Assembly: GCA_024234875.1 (NCBI GenBank)
Contig: JACKNM010000002.1
Coordinates: 496,001-560,000, forward strand
Direction: 5' to 3'
Length of the DNA: 64,000 nt
Source: Ectothiorhodospiraceae bacterium
GTDB lineage: Bacteria > Pseudomonadota > Gammaproteobacteria > HK1
Position numbers and translations under genes: made by a program. The stretch's first letter is position 1; every line of letters begins with the position of its first letter. Of the stretch, positions 24,819 through 33,574 are shown in pieces. The notes beneath the pieces are model-generated. The model ran no database searches. It worked only from the letters and a program-made list of their open reading frames with translations, and was not told the DNA's origin.

Positions 24819-25735
24819 TGCCCCGCCAGCTCGGCCGCGACCGCGGAGTCGATCGACGCCAGCACCGCGGCCTCGTCCGGTAACGTCACGCCGAGCAGGC
24901 GCCTGGTAGCGGAGACGTCCATCGCGGTGCGCGTCGCCTCGCCCGGCTCCGGCGGCGCGGTGAACTCGACCGCGAGGCGGAGTCCGCGCTCGGCCAGCGC
25001 CGCAACCACCGCCTCGGCGACGAAGCGATTGGACCGAGCAACGCCGGTGCCGACGTTCAACACCGTCAGCTCCCCCGCGCCGGCGCACCGATCGGCCGCG
25101 GCCAGCACGACGTCGACCACGTGCTCCACCGGCACGTAGTCGCGCAGCAGCGCCCCGCCGCCCCGCAGCACCGCCGGAACCGCGCCGTCGGGATGGCGTC
25201 GGGCGTGTCGGACGAGGAAGGGGATCAGGCCGCGGCACCCGGCTCCGATCACGTTGCCGAGCCGCAACGCGACCGCCCGCCCCCCGCGCTCGCGTGCCCA
25301 CGCCCGGCAGGCCATCTCCGCCGCCACCTTCGAGGCGGCGTAGATGCCGAGCGGTGCGGGCACCGTCTGCGGCTCGGAGCTCGTCCCCGGCGGCGCGTCA
25401 CCGTACGCGGAGCTGGTCGAGGCGAGCACGAGATGCCGCGGCTCGGCCGCCTCCAGCACGCCGAGGGTGCCGTCGAAGTTGATCGACATCAGCTCGGCAT
25501 GGCCCGCGAACGGAATCACCACCTCGGCCACTGCCGCGAGGTGCACCACCGTCCCCGCCGGCAGCGCGCCGGTCAGCTCGGCGATCCGCCGACGATCGCG
25601 AACGTCCCCGAGCTCGCAGCGGTGCCCATGGCTCGACGGGGCAGGCACCAGGTCGACGCCGAGAACCCGAGCCGACGGGTCCAGGCGGCGCAGAAGATGC
25701 TGGCCGACGAAGCCACTCGACCCGGTCACCAGCAT
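24815..25735 (-). CDS. NAD-dependent nucleotide-sugar epimerase/dehydratase
   Basis: The ATG at 25735 gives 306 residues starting MLVTGSSGFVGQHLL (Rossmann GxxGxxG); three GTG codons just upstream are alternatives. HLAAVAEV, STSSAYGDA and YAASKVAAE carry the Ser-Tyr-xxx-Lys site of the extended SDR family. RDYVPVEHVVDVVL is the typical C-terminal sugar-nucleotide segment. UDP-glucose 4-epimerase-like activity is the best guess, but dehydratases and reductases share these motifs. Translational coupling to the GT4 gene suggests that it makes that enzyme's donor sugar. Confidence 0.87.
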   Translation of the reverse strand: MLVTGSSGFVGQHLLRRLDPSARVLGVDLVPAPSSHGHRCELGDVRDRRRIAELTGALPAGTVVHLAAVAEVVIPFAGHAELMSINFDGTLGVLEAAEPRHLVLASTSSAYGDAPPGTSSEPQTVPAPLGIYAASKVAAEMACRAWARERGGRAVALRLGNVIGAGCRGLIPFLVRHARRHPDGAVPAVLRGGGALLRDYVPVEHVVDVVLAAADRCAGAGELTVLNVGTGVARSNRFVAEAVVAALAERGLRLAVEFTAPPEPGEATRTAMDVSATRRLLGVTLPDEAAVLASIDSAVAAELAGQ

Positions 25736-25836
25736 CCGCACCACCACTCCTTCGACCGCACCACGACGCGTGTGCCGAGATCACACGAGACGCACGACGG
25801 GGCCGCCGGCCACTCCGGCGGCATCGGCGGCGCCGG

Positions 25837-27888
25837 TCAGGCGACGGTTGCCGCCACCAGGGAGACGTCGCGCTCGAGGCCTCCGACCCGGATACGTTTG
25901 ATCAACATGGTGCCGCCCTGCTGTGACAGCCCCCACGTATCCACCGCCGCGGCGATCTCGGCGTGCCGCTCGTCGCTGAACTGGAATACCGCCCGGGTCT
26001 CGGAGGGAAAACGGTATCCGCTGACGTCGGCGGGGAAACCGTCGTGCACCCACTGGTCGACATCGTGCGACACGGTCACGTGCACCGGGGCGAGCAGCCG
26101 CTCCTTGCTCGATCCGGTCGCGTAACGGTGGAGCATGTACTGCTCGAAATCGCGCCAGATCTCGTCGAAGTCCTCGAACTCGCCGAGACCGCCCCGGCCC
26201 TCGAATGCGGCGCGAGCGGTGGCCAGCGCGAGCCCACATACGGGCTCCCACATGCGCAGGCAGACGTGCGACAGCACCTTGGAGATCAGGTTGTCGCCGA
26301 TGTCGCCGGTGCGCACGCGCTCGAAGATCTCCGGGCGGCCGTAGAACTCGCGCATCGCCTCTGGCGACTCGAACAGCTCGCTGCGGGTCTCCTGCAGGAA
26401 ATCGTCCAGCAGCGCCCGCAGCTCGCCCTGGTCGCGTTCCATCGCCTGGACCAGCGCGAGGTACAACTCCGAGCGCTTCACCCCCATCCGCACGCCAAGG
26501 TCGAACAGTGGCTCGAGCCGCGTGTGATTCATGAACACCGCGCAGGCGAAATGCCGGGTTCGCGCGCGCAGATAGTCCTCGAACGGCAGATCGTCGGTGG
26601 CGACGATGATCTCGTCGTGCTCGAAGATGGGCTGATCCTCGTAGACACCGAAGCTCTTGCAGATCAGCCGATAGCGGGTATCGAAGCCGAACTTCTGTCG
26701 TGACTCCGGGCGCTCCATCTCGGTGCCCTTGAGCATCATGCACTGGAAGTTGTTGAGCTTCATGGTGCCGGAGTCGATCATGCCGAGCATGCTGCGCAGG
26801 TGGCTGTCGAAGGAGTCACCGGGCAGGCCGAGGATCAGGTCCGAGCTCGACTTCAGCCCCCGGCCGCGCATGTGCACCTGCAGCGCCTCGTAGGCCTCGA
26901 GCTTGATGTTCTCGCGCTTGATGTTGCCGAGAACGTCCTCGTCCAGCGACTGCACCGCCTGCCAGAAAACCAGCGCACCGCCCACCTTCTCCAGCGACTC
27001 GATGATCCGGTCGGGACGGTTCTTGCCGGTGGTCGCATCGATGTAGGTGGGCCAGCGGTAGCGTCGCTGGGTCTCGGCGATGTAGTCGGAGAGGACCGGA
27101 TCGCGCTTGTACATGCCCCAGTTCGGATCGGCGATCCGCAGCATGCCGATGGCCGGCGAGTGCTCGCGGATCATTCGACCCATGTAGAGCAGCTCCTCGT
27201 GCAGCCGTTCCTGCCCGAAATTCGTCACCCGGTTGTAGTACCCGGTGCCCTGCACGCAGAAGCTGCAGGTGAACGGACAGCCGCGGTTGGTCTCCCACAA
27301 CGGCGACAGCTTGCCGTCGAAGAACTCGTCCATGATCCCGGTGAGCCACGGTGACGGGATGTCGTCGAGGTTGCGCTCGCGCACGCGGACCTCGTTGCGC
27401 TCGACGGTCCCGTCGGGGCGCACGTAGACCGAGGACGGCAGACTGCGTTGCAGGACGCGCTCGACCGAGGCCCCGGCGTCGAGGAACTCGCGCACCAGAT
27501 CGGTGGCCAGGAAGTCCCCCTCGCCGAGCGCGTACAGATCGATCTCGGGGTGGGCGCGCACGAACTCGGCCTGGCGCTCCGGATCGTCGAAGATGTTCGG
27601 GCCGCCCATGACCACGAAGGTCTCCGGGCGCACCGCCTTCGCGACGCGGGCGACGTGGAGCGAGAGTTGCTCGTTCCACATGTAGTTGCTGACCATGAGC
27701 ACGTCGGGCGGCGCGGTGCGCAGCGCCGCGAGCAGCGGCTCGGGATAGGCGAACAGCCGAGACCGCACCTCCTGCAGATCACGATCCATGACCGCCTTCA
27801 TGTACCCGACGTTGATGGGCATGGTGTCGGTCGACAGAACGCCCATATAGCGGTGCCGCAGATCGGCCAGATATACGGTCGGTTTCAT
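25837..27888 (-). CDS. B12-binding-type radical SAM enzyme, copy 1
   Basis: The 683-residue protein has an N-terminal B12-binding-like Rossmann domain (1-140; VLMVSNYMWNEQLS, VVMGGPNIFDD, LYALGEGDF) without a DxHxxG cobalamin motif. A radical SAM barrel follows with NRGCPFTCSFCVQGT, where Cys204, Cys208 and Cys211 form the CxxxCxxC cluster site. KNRPDRIIESLEKVGGAL and KSSSDLILGLPGDSF are typical of this anaerobic class (BchE/HpnJ relatives). The last 250 residues are an uncharacterised helical domain. A paralogue of the same architecture lies immediately upstream. Location among nucleotide-sugar genes suggests a sugar or glycolipid substrate (inference). Confidence 0.85.
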   Translation of the reverse strand: MKPTVYLADLRHRYMGVLSTDTMPINVGYMKAVMDRDLQEVRSRLFAYPEPLLAALRTAPPDVLMVSNYMWNEQLSLHVARVAKAVRPETFVVMGGPNIFDDPERQAEFVRAHPEIDLYALGEGDFLATDLVREFLDAGASVERVLQRSLPSSVYVRPDGTVERNEVRVRERNLDDIPSPWLTGIMDEFFDGKLSPLWETNRGCPFTCSFCVQGTGYYNRVTNFGQERLHEELLYMGRMIREHSPAIGMLRIADPNWGMYKRDPVLSDYIAETQRRYRWPTYIDATTGKNRPDRIIESLEKVGGALVFWQAVQSLDEDVLGNIKRENIKLEAYEALQVHMRGRGLKSSSDLILGLPGDSFDSHLRSMLGMIDSGTMKLNNFQCMMLKGTEMERPESRQKFGFDTRYRLICKSFGVYEDQPIFEHDEIIVATDDLPFEDYLRARTRHFACAVFMNHTRLEPLFDLGVRMGVKRSELYLALVQAMERDQGELRALLDDFLQETRSELFESPEAMREFYGRPEIFERVRTGDIGDNLISKVLSHVCLRMWEPVCGLALATARAAFEGRGGLGEFEDFDEIWRDFEQYMLHRYATGSSKERLLAPVHVTVSHDVDQWVHDGFPADVSGYRFPSETRAVFQFSDERHAEIAAAVDTWGLSQQGGTMLIKRIRVGGLERDVSLVAATVA

Positions 27889-27933
27889 GTCTCGGGCACT
27901 CCCGTTTCCGTTGCGGCGTCCACGACCGCCGTC

Positions 27934-30015
27934 TCATGCAGCAGCGGTGCGCCCCTCGTCCGGAAGGGCGCCCGCGCCCATCGTCACCGTGCGCTCGAGG
28001 CTCGACGCTCGAACCCGCTTGATGAGCATCGTCGCCCCCGCCGGGGACAGACCGTAGACGCGGACCGCGCGCTCGATCTCGTCTCGCTTGTCCGGGGTCA
28101 GCGCGAAGGTGGCCTCGACGCCGGCGGCCAGACGGTACGGCCGCACGTCGTGCGGCAGGCCGTCGGCGATCCAGCGCGCGATGTCGTAACGCATCGCGGC
28201 GCGTCGCGGCTCGACGAGCTCCTCCAAGGTGAGCCCACTGGCGTAGCGTAGGGTCTGGAACTCCGAGAAGTCCTGCCAGAACTCCTGGAAGCCGGGCATC
28301 GCCCGCTCGGCGTCCCGCGACTCGAGCATCGCCCGCGTGACCGACAGGGCCATCGCGCTCACCGCCGACCAGATGCGGAGCTGACCGAGAGAGGCGTACT
28401 TGTACATGAGGTTGTCGCCGATCTCGCCGCGCGCCAGCTTCTTGATGTTGTCCTCGTCGGAGTAGAACTCGAGCATCGCCTCCCGCGACTCGAACAGCTC
28501 GCTGCGGGTCTCGGCCAGGAACGAGGCGAGCAGGGCGCCCACCGTCGCGTTGTCGGCCTGCAACGCGTCGACGACGCTGCGGAACAGCTCCGAGCGCTTG
28601 GCTCCGAACGACTCGACCAGCGAGAGCAGGGTCTCCAGACGGCCGGTGTTCAGGAAGCAGGCGCAGGCGAAATGGTGCAGCCGGGCGCGGAAGTAGTCGT
28701 CGAAGGACAGCGCATCGGTGGCGACGACGATCTCCTCGTCCTCGAACACCGCCTGGCCCTCGTAGACGCCGAAGCTCTTCGGCACCACCCGGTAGCGCGT
28801 CTCCAGGCCGAAGCGCTCGCGCGAGTCCCGGCGCTCGAGCTCGACCCCGCGCAACATCATGCACTGGAAGTTGTTGAGCCGGGTCACGCCGAGGTCGATC
28901 ATGCGACTCAGGCCGTCGAGGTGTGACGCGAGCGTCTCCGTCGGCAGGCCGAGGATGAGGTCGGAGCTCGACTTCAGCCCACGACCTCGCATGTGCACCT
29001 GCAGGGCCTCGTAGGCATCGAGCTTGATGTTCTCGCGCTTGATGTTGCGCAGCACCTCCTCGTCGAGGGACTGCACCGCCTGGTAGAGCACCAGCGCGCC
29101 ACCGACCTTCTCCAGCGACTCGATGATGCGGTCCGGCCGGTTCTTGCCCGTGGTGGCGTCGATGAAGGTGGGCCAGGAATACTTGCGTTGTGCCTGCCCG
29201 ATCGCCTCCGACAGGGAGGTGTCGCGCCGGTACATGCCGTAGTTCGGATCGGCGATCCGCAGCACGCCCATGTTCGGCGAGCGCTCGTGGATCATGCGCC
29301 CGATGTAGTCGATCTCCTCGCGCAGCCGCGCCTCGTCGAAGTAGGTGACGCGGTTGTAGTACTCGGTGCCCTGCACGCAGAAGCTGCAGGTGAAGGGACA
29401 ACCGCGGTTGGTCTCCCACAGCGGCGCGAGCTTGCCGTCGAAGAACTCGTCCATCACCCCGGTGAGCCAGGGGGAGGGGATGTCGTCGAGATTGCGACGC
29501 CGCTTCTGCACCGGGTTGCGCACCATCTCCCCGTCGGGGCGCTGATAGACGGCGGAGTGGATGTCCCGCGCCTTCAGTCGAGCGGCATCGCAGCCGGCGT
29601 CGACGAAGGCCTGCGCAAGCTCTGCGGCGAGGAAGTCGCCCTCGCCGAGCAGATAGACGTCGACCTCGGGATGGTCCCGGACCCACGACATCTGCCGGTC
29701 CGGCTCGTCGTGGATGTTGGGCCCGCCCATGACTACCAGGGTGTCGGGGCGGACGCTCTTGGCGACGCGAGCAGCGTGCAACGAGAGCTGCTCGTTCCAG
29801 GTGTAGTTGCTCAGCATGAGCACCTGGGGCGGCGCCTCCCGCAGCGCGCCGAGCAGGCGGTCGGGGTAGACGAACAGACGCGACCGGACGTCGGGGACGT
29901 CTCGATCCATGACCGCCTTCAGATAGCCGATGTTGAGGGGCATGGCATCACTGCCCAGCACCCCCATGTAGGTGTGGCGGAGGTCCGCCAGGTAGATCTC
30001 GGTCGATGCGCCCAC
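27934..30015 (-). CDS. B12-binding-type radical SAM enzyme, copy 2
   Basis: The GTG at 30015 has GAGGAGAG upstream and gives 693 residues that align with copy 1 almost without gaps through the first 450 residues. The N-terminus EIYLADLRHTYMGVLGSDAM matches copy 1, the cluster motif is Cys206, Cys210 and Cys213, and the ATTGKNRPDRIIES and YEALQVHMRGRGLKSSSD blocks are shared. Divergence is greatest in the C-terminal helical domain. The two genes are 45 bases apart and co-oriented, so a tandem duplication with later specialisation, or a heterodimer, is likely. Substrate unknown. Confidence 0.85.
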   Translation of the reverse strand: MGASTEIYLADLRHTYMGVLGSDAMPLNIGYLKAVMDRDVPDVRSRLFVYPDRLLGALREAPPQVLMLSNYTWNEQLSLHAARVAKSVRPDTLVVMGGPNIHDEPDRQMSWVRDHPEVDVYLLGEGDFLAAELAQAFVDAGCDAARLKARDIHSAVYQRPDGEMVRNPVQKRRRNLDDIPSPWLTGVMDEFFDGKLAPLWETNRGCPFTCSFCVQGTEYYNRVTYFDEARLREEIDYIGRMIHERSPNMGVLRIADPNYGMYRRDTSLSEAIGQAQRKYSWPTFIDATTGKNRPDRIIESLEKVGGALVLYQAVQSLDEEVLRNIKRENIKLDAYEALQVHMRGRGLKSSSDLILGLPTETLASHLDGLSRMIDLGVTRLNNFQCMMLRGVELERRDSRERFGLETRYRVVPKSFGVYEGQAVFEDEEIVVATDALSFDDYFRARLHHFACACFLNTGRLETLLSLVESFGAKRSELFRSVVDALQADNATVGALLASFLAETRSELFESREAMLEFYSDEDNIKKLARGEIGDNLMYKYASLGQLRIWSAVSAMALSVTRAMLESRDAERAMPGFQEFWQDFSEFQTLRYASGLTLEELVEPRRAAMRYDIARWIADGLPHDVRPYRLAAGVEATFALTPDKRDEIERAVRVYGLSPAGATMLIKRVRASSLERTVTMGAGALPDEGRTAAA

Positions 30016-30091
30016 GGTGCCTCTCCTCGCGCCACCGTCTCGCGCGGTGGCTGCATGTGGCTCCAATCCCTGCCACCCATCTCCTGGTCGA

Positions 30092-30137
30092 GGTGCGGTG
30101 GATGCCCCGCACCGGAACGCGCCGCCCGCTCGGCGGC
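30092..30137 (-). terminator. Two successive stem-loops after gmd
   Basis: GCCGCC/GGCGGC (30121-30137, loop CGCTC) abuts the gmd stop on the minus strand. GGTGCGG/CCGCACC (30092-30113) follows. Neither has a T-run. They occupy the gap between gmd and the downstream radical SAM gene and may reduce read-through. Confidence 0.4.
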
Positions 30138-31121
30138 TCAGATTTCTCCGCGGCTCGCGAGCTCCAGGTCCGAGCGGACCATCTCCTCGATCAGCGCCTC
30201 GAACCCGATTCGCGGCTCCCAGTCGAGTTGCTCGCGGGCCTTCGCCGCGTCTCCGATCAGCAGCTCGACCTCGGCCGGGCGATAGTACTTCGGGTCGAGG
30301 TCCACGTAGTCCCGGTAGTCGAGCCCGAGTACCGAGAACGCGCACTCGCACACATCGCGCACACTATTGGTGCGTCCGGTCGCCACCACATAGTCGTCCG
30401 GATCGTCCTGCTGCAGCATCGCGTGCATGGCCGCCACGTATTCCCGGGCGTGGCCCCAGTCGCGGCGCGCGTCGAGATTGCCGAGCGCCAGGCGCTGCTG
30501 GCGTCCCACCTTGATGCGCGCCGCCGAGCTGGTGATCTTGCGCGTCACGAACTCCAGACCACGGCGCGGGCTCTCGTGATTGAACAGGATGCCCGACGCG
30601 CAGAACATGCCGTAGCTCTCGCGGAAGTTTCGCGTCAGATGGAATCCGGTGACCTTGCTGACCGCGTAGGGACTGCGGGGATGGAAGACCGTGTCCTCGG
30701 TCTGCGGCACCTCGCGCACCTTCCCGAACATCTCCGAGGAGCCGGCGAAGTAGAAGCGGCAGCGCGGACGCAGCTCCTTCAGCGCCGCCAGCACGAAGTG
30801 CGTTCCCATCACGTTGGTCTGCATGGTCGAGAAGCCGTCGTCGAAGCTCTCGGCGACGAACGACTGGGCGGCGAGGTGGTAGCACTCGTCGAGGTCGACG
30901 CGGCCGACCACGCTGTAGATCGACGGGTAGCTCTCGAGCATGCCCGGATGCAGCACGACGCGGTCGAGCAGGTGGGCGATACGCCCCAACCGCTGGCGCT
31001 GGCTCTCGAGCGCGACGCGACGCACGATACCGTGCACCTCGTAGCCGAGGCCCAGGAGATGCTCGGCCAGGTAGCTACCGTCCTGGCCGGTGATCCCCGT
31101 AATGAGCGCGGTTCGGGCCAT
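30138..31121 (-). CDS. gmd: GDP-mannose 4,6-dehydratase
   Basis: The ATG at 31121 gives 327 residues starting MARTALITGITGQDGSYLAE, the signature of GMD. HLAAQSFVAESFDD, FAGSSEMFGKV, SPYAVSKVTGF (YxxxK) and ILFNHESPRRGLEFVTRKI are all diagnostic, as is RDWGHAREYV. It converts GDP-mannose to GDP-4-keto-6-deoxymannose, the precursor of GDP-fucose, GDP-rhamnose or GDP-perosamine. An Fcl-type GDP-fucose synthase is encoded at 43989-44993, so GDP-L-fucose is the likely end product. Confidence 0.95.
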   Translation of the reverse strand: MARTALITGITGQDGSYLAEHLLGLGYEVHGIVRRVALESQRQRLGRIAHLLDRVVLHPGMLESYPSIYSVVGRVDLDECYHLAAQSFVAESFDDGFSTMQTNVMGTHFVLAALKELRPRCRFYFAGSSEMFGKVREVPQTEDTVFHPRSPYAVSKVTGFHLTRNFRESYGMFCASGILFNHESPRRGLEFVTRKITSSAARIKVGRQQRLALGNLDARRDWGHAREYVAAMHAMLQQDDPDDYVVATGRTNSVRDVCECAFSVLGLDYRDYVDLDPKYYRPAEVELLIGDAAKAREQLDWEPRIGFEALIEEMVRSDLELASRGEI

Positions 31122-31420
31122 CGATGCCTGCTCGACATGGGCGTGGTGGTCCCGGCACCGCTCGGTACGGTGTCCGGCCGAGCACCGAAGTGTAGCGGCG
31201 CGCGGGCCACGGCGCGAACACCGTCCGTTCTGGCCGACCTCCGTCGCGCCGCGGTGGCGCGCGCGTTGGCCACCGTCGGTCGCGTGGCCTATCCTCGCCT
31301 TCGCTCTCACCACCCACGTCGAGGTCGGGCGACACGGCCGCACGGCACGACCCGGGTCGCTGCGGCGCCGCCTGCAGGTCGCGTCGACTGGTGTGGCTTC
31401 GACCGGCTACCGGAGCAGCG
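31122..31420. other. Divergent intergenic region between gmd and a GT4 gene
   Basis: About 299 bases between divergent starts. The sequence is uniformly GC-rich, and CGGAGC precedes the GT4 start as ribosome binding site. Promoters for both directions are expected here, but no consensus pair, operator-like repeat or small gene was seen. Confidence 0.35.
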
Positions 31421-32542
31421 ATGCGCATCGTCCTCACCCATCCTTTCTGCTGGCCCCACGTCCGCCGCGGGAGCGAGCGACTGATCGACGGCCTCGGCCA
31501 GTTCCTCGACGGGCGCGGGCACGACGTGCTCACCCTGTCCACCGGCCCCGGGCTGGGGACCACCGAGCACACTGCGGCCGGCACGCGACGGCTGTATCCG
31601 TCGTTGTGGCACCCGCTGCTCGCGCGCGTCCGGATCCAGGCCTACCACCCGTTCCTGCTCACCTCGCTCCTCGGCCTCGCGCGCGCCGAGGCCGACGTCG
31701 TGCACAGCTTCTTCTTCACCGACGGCTTCGCCGCCGGGCTGCTGGCACCGCGCCGGCGATTCAAGGCGATCCTCCAGATCAACGGGCCGGCGGCGCCCTG
31801 GGCGTTTCGGCGCTTCCTGCCCCCGGACCAGGGCATCCTCCGACGCGCGATGGAGAGCGCGGACGTGGTGCTCGCCCCCAGCCGCTTCGTCGCCGACGTC
31901 TTCGACGAGCACTACCGGGTCGGTGCCCGGGTCAGCGTGCCCCCCATCGACGTCGACCACTTCCTGCCGGGACCGCCGAGCAGCGAGCGTGAGCCGATCC
32001 TCGCCTCGGTGGCCAATTTCGACGAGCGCCGCAAGGGGGTTCGCGTGCTGGCTCGCGCGTTCGAGCGGCTCCTCGGGGCGCACCCCGAGCTCACCCTCCA
32101 GCTCTCCGGCTCGATGTCGGACGCGACCCGCGCCGAGGTGCTCGGCTCGGTCGGCGAGCACGCCCGGAGTCGCATCGAGCTGCTCGGGGTCGGGCGGGTA
32201 GCCGACGTGCAGGCGCTCTACCGGCGGGCCCGGCTGTTCGTGCTGCCGACGATGTGGGAGGCCTCGGCGTACTCGATGTTCGAGGGTTGGGCGAGCGGCC
32301 TGCCGGCGGTGGTCACCGCGCACGGCGGCCTGCCCGAGTTCGTCACGCCCGAGACCGGCGTGATGTTCGATCCCCTGACCGACGGCATGGAGACCACCAA
32401 TGTCGAGGGGCTGACCGAGGCCATCGACCGCGGGCTCGAGCTGGCGGCGGACCCGCAGACCAGCGCACGCTGCCGCGCCCACGCCGAGCGCTATGCCTGG
32501 GACCGGCTCGGACCCGAGGTCGAGGACATCTACCGCGAGTAG
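31421..32542 (+). CDS. Glycosyltransferase, GT4 family
   Basis: The ATG at 31421 gives 373 residues starting MRIVLTHPFCWPHVRRGSER, an N-terminal loop typical of GT4. ILASVANFDERRKGVRVLAR marks the second Rossmann half, and WEASAYSMFEGWASGLPAV is the EX7E donor-binding motif. HGGLPEFVTPETGVMFDP follows, as usual. It probably adds one sugar of the polysaccharide repeat unit on the cytoplasmic side. It diverges from gmd. The acceptor and sugar are unknown. Confidence 0.9.
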   Translation: MRIVLTHPFCWPHVRRGSERLIDGLGQFLDGRGHDVLTLSTGPGLGTTEHTAAGTRRLYPSLWHPLLARVRIQAYHPFLLTSLLGLARAEADVVHSFFFTDGFAAGLLAPRRRFKAILQINGPAAPWAFRRFLPPDQGILRRAMESADVVLAPSRFVADVFDEHYRVGARVSVPPIDVDHFLPGPPSSEREPILASVANFDERRKGVRVLARAFERLLGAHPELTLQLSGSMSDATRAEVLGSVGEHARSRIELLGVGRVADVQALYRRARLFVLPTMWEASAYSMFEGWASGLPAVVTAHGGLPEFVTPETGVMFDPLTDGMETTNVEGLTEAIDRGLELAADPQTSARCRAHAERYAWDRLGPEVEDIYRE

Positions 32543-32787
32543 ACCCCCGCGGCCGATCACCGACTTGCGACCAGGGTCTCAGGTCGCTCGGTGCCTTGCT
32601 TGACACTCGCCCAGCCGTCCACAACACTCGCCGCACGCTCGGTCGAGGCGCGTCTGGCACCACCGGTCCGCAGCGCTGCGAGCGTTCCGTGGCTCATGCG
32701 CACCGCGTGAGCAGCCCGACCCCGGACATGGCGGCGCACCCGTTGTCGTCTGAAGCGTGTCCATGCGACCACTCGACCGCGCGAGCC

Positions 32788-33561
32788 ATGTCAGTCAGCA
32801 CACGCTTCTTCACGTGGAATCGACGCCTGTGCCATCGGCTGCAGCACTTTCTGCCGCACGCGGTCGAGCACCCGATCGCGAGCTTCGGCGGGATCGTCGC
32901 GCAACGCGCGGCTGCGAGGCCCGGCCAACGCATCCTCGACGTCGGCGGCGGCAAGACGGCGGCATTCGAGCCCAATCGAGACGCCGGCGACTTCCTGATC
33001 GCGATGGACGTGAGTGCCCAGGAGCTGAGCCGCAACCAGGCGGTGGACGCACAGGTCGTCGGCGACGCCTCGCGGGGACTCCCGTTCGCCGACGGGAGCG
33101 TCGACCTGGTCGTGTCACGGGCGGTGATCGAGCATCTGGACGACCCCGGCCGCTTCGTGCTCGACAGTGCGCGCGTGCTGAGAGCGGGCGGGAGCTGCGT
33201 GCACGTCTTCCCCACGCGCTGGGCGCCGTTCGCGATCATCAACCGCGCCATCCCGAACGCGGTGGCGCGCGCCCTGTTGCGGATGCTGCAGAAGGACTCT
33301 CCGTATTTCCCGAAGGACAACTGCGGATTTCACGCCTATTACCGGGACTGCACGTACTCCCGGATGCGGGCTCACCTCGAGCGGGCGGGGTTCGAGGTGG
33401 TGGAGACGCGGCTCGGGTGGTTCCAGTCGTACTACTTCGACTTCTTCCTCCCGCTGTATCTGCTGAGCGTCGCCTACGAGCTCGCCATTCGCGCGCTGGG
33501 ACTGCGCGACCTCTGCCCGTACGTCTTGCTGGTGGCGGAACGCCGCCCGCCGCGCGCGTGA
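32788..33561 (+). CDS. Class I SAM-dependent methyltransferase in the polysaccharide locus
   Basis: The ATG at 32788 gives 257 residues (MSVSTRFFTWNRRLCHRL); an ATG at 32728 is possible and no strong ribosome binding site distinguishes them. The SAM motif is ILDVGGGKTAAFEPN, with FADGSVDLVVSRAVIEHLDD and RVLRAGGSCVHVFPT as motifs II and III, typical of Methyltransf_11. Near the C-terminus is a hydrophobic stretch (YYFDFFLPLYLLSVAYELA) that could bind membrane or lipid-linked substrate. It lies 13 bases before the Wzz-like gene. O-methylation of a polysaccharide sugar is a reasonable guess. Confidence 0.85.
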   Translation: MSVSTRFFTWNRRLCHRLQHFLPHAVEHPIASFGGIVAQRAAARPGQRILDVGGGKTAAFEPNRDAGDFLIAMDVSAQELSRNQAVDAQVVGDASRGLPFADGSVDLVVSRAVIEHLDDPGRFVLDSARVLRAGGSCVHVFPTRWAPFAIINRAIPNAVARALLRMLQKDSPYFPKDNCGFHAYYRDCTYSRMRAHLERAGFEVVETRLGWFQSYYFDFFLPLYLLSVAYELAIRALGLRDLCPYVLLVAERRPPRA

Positions 33562-33574
33562 GCTGACGGCACCG

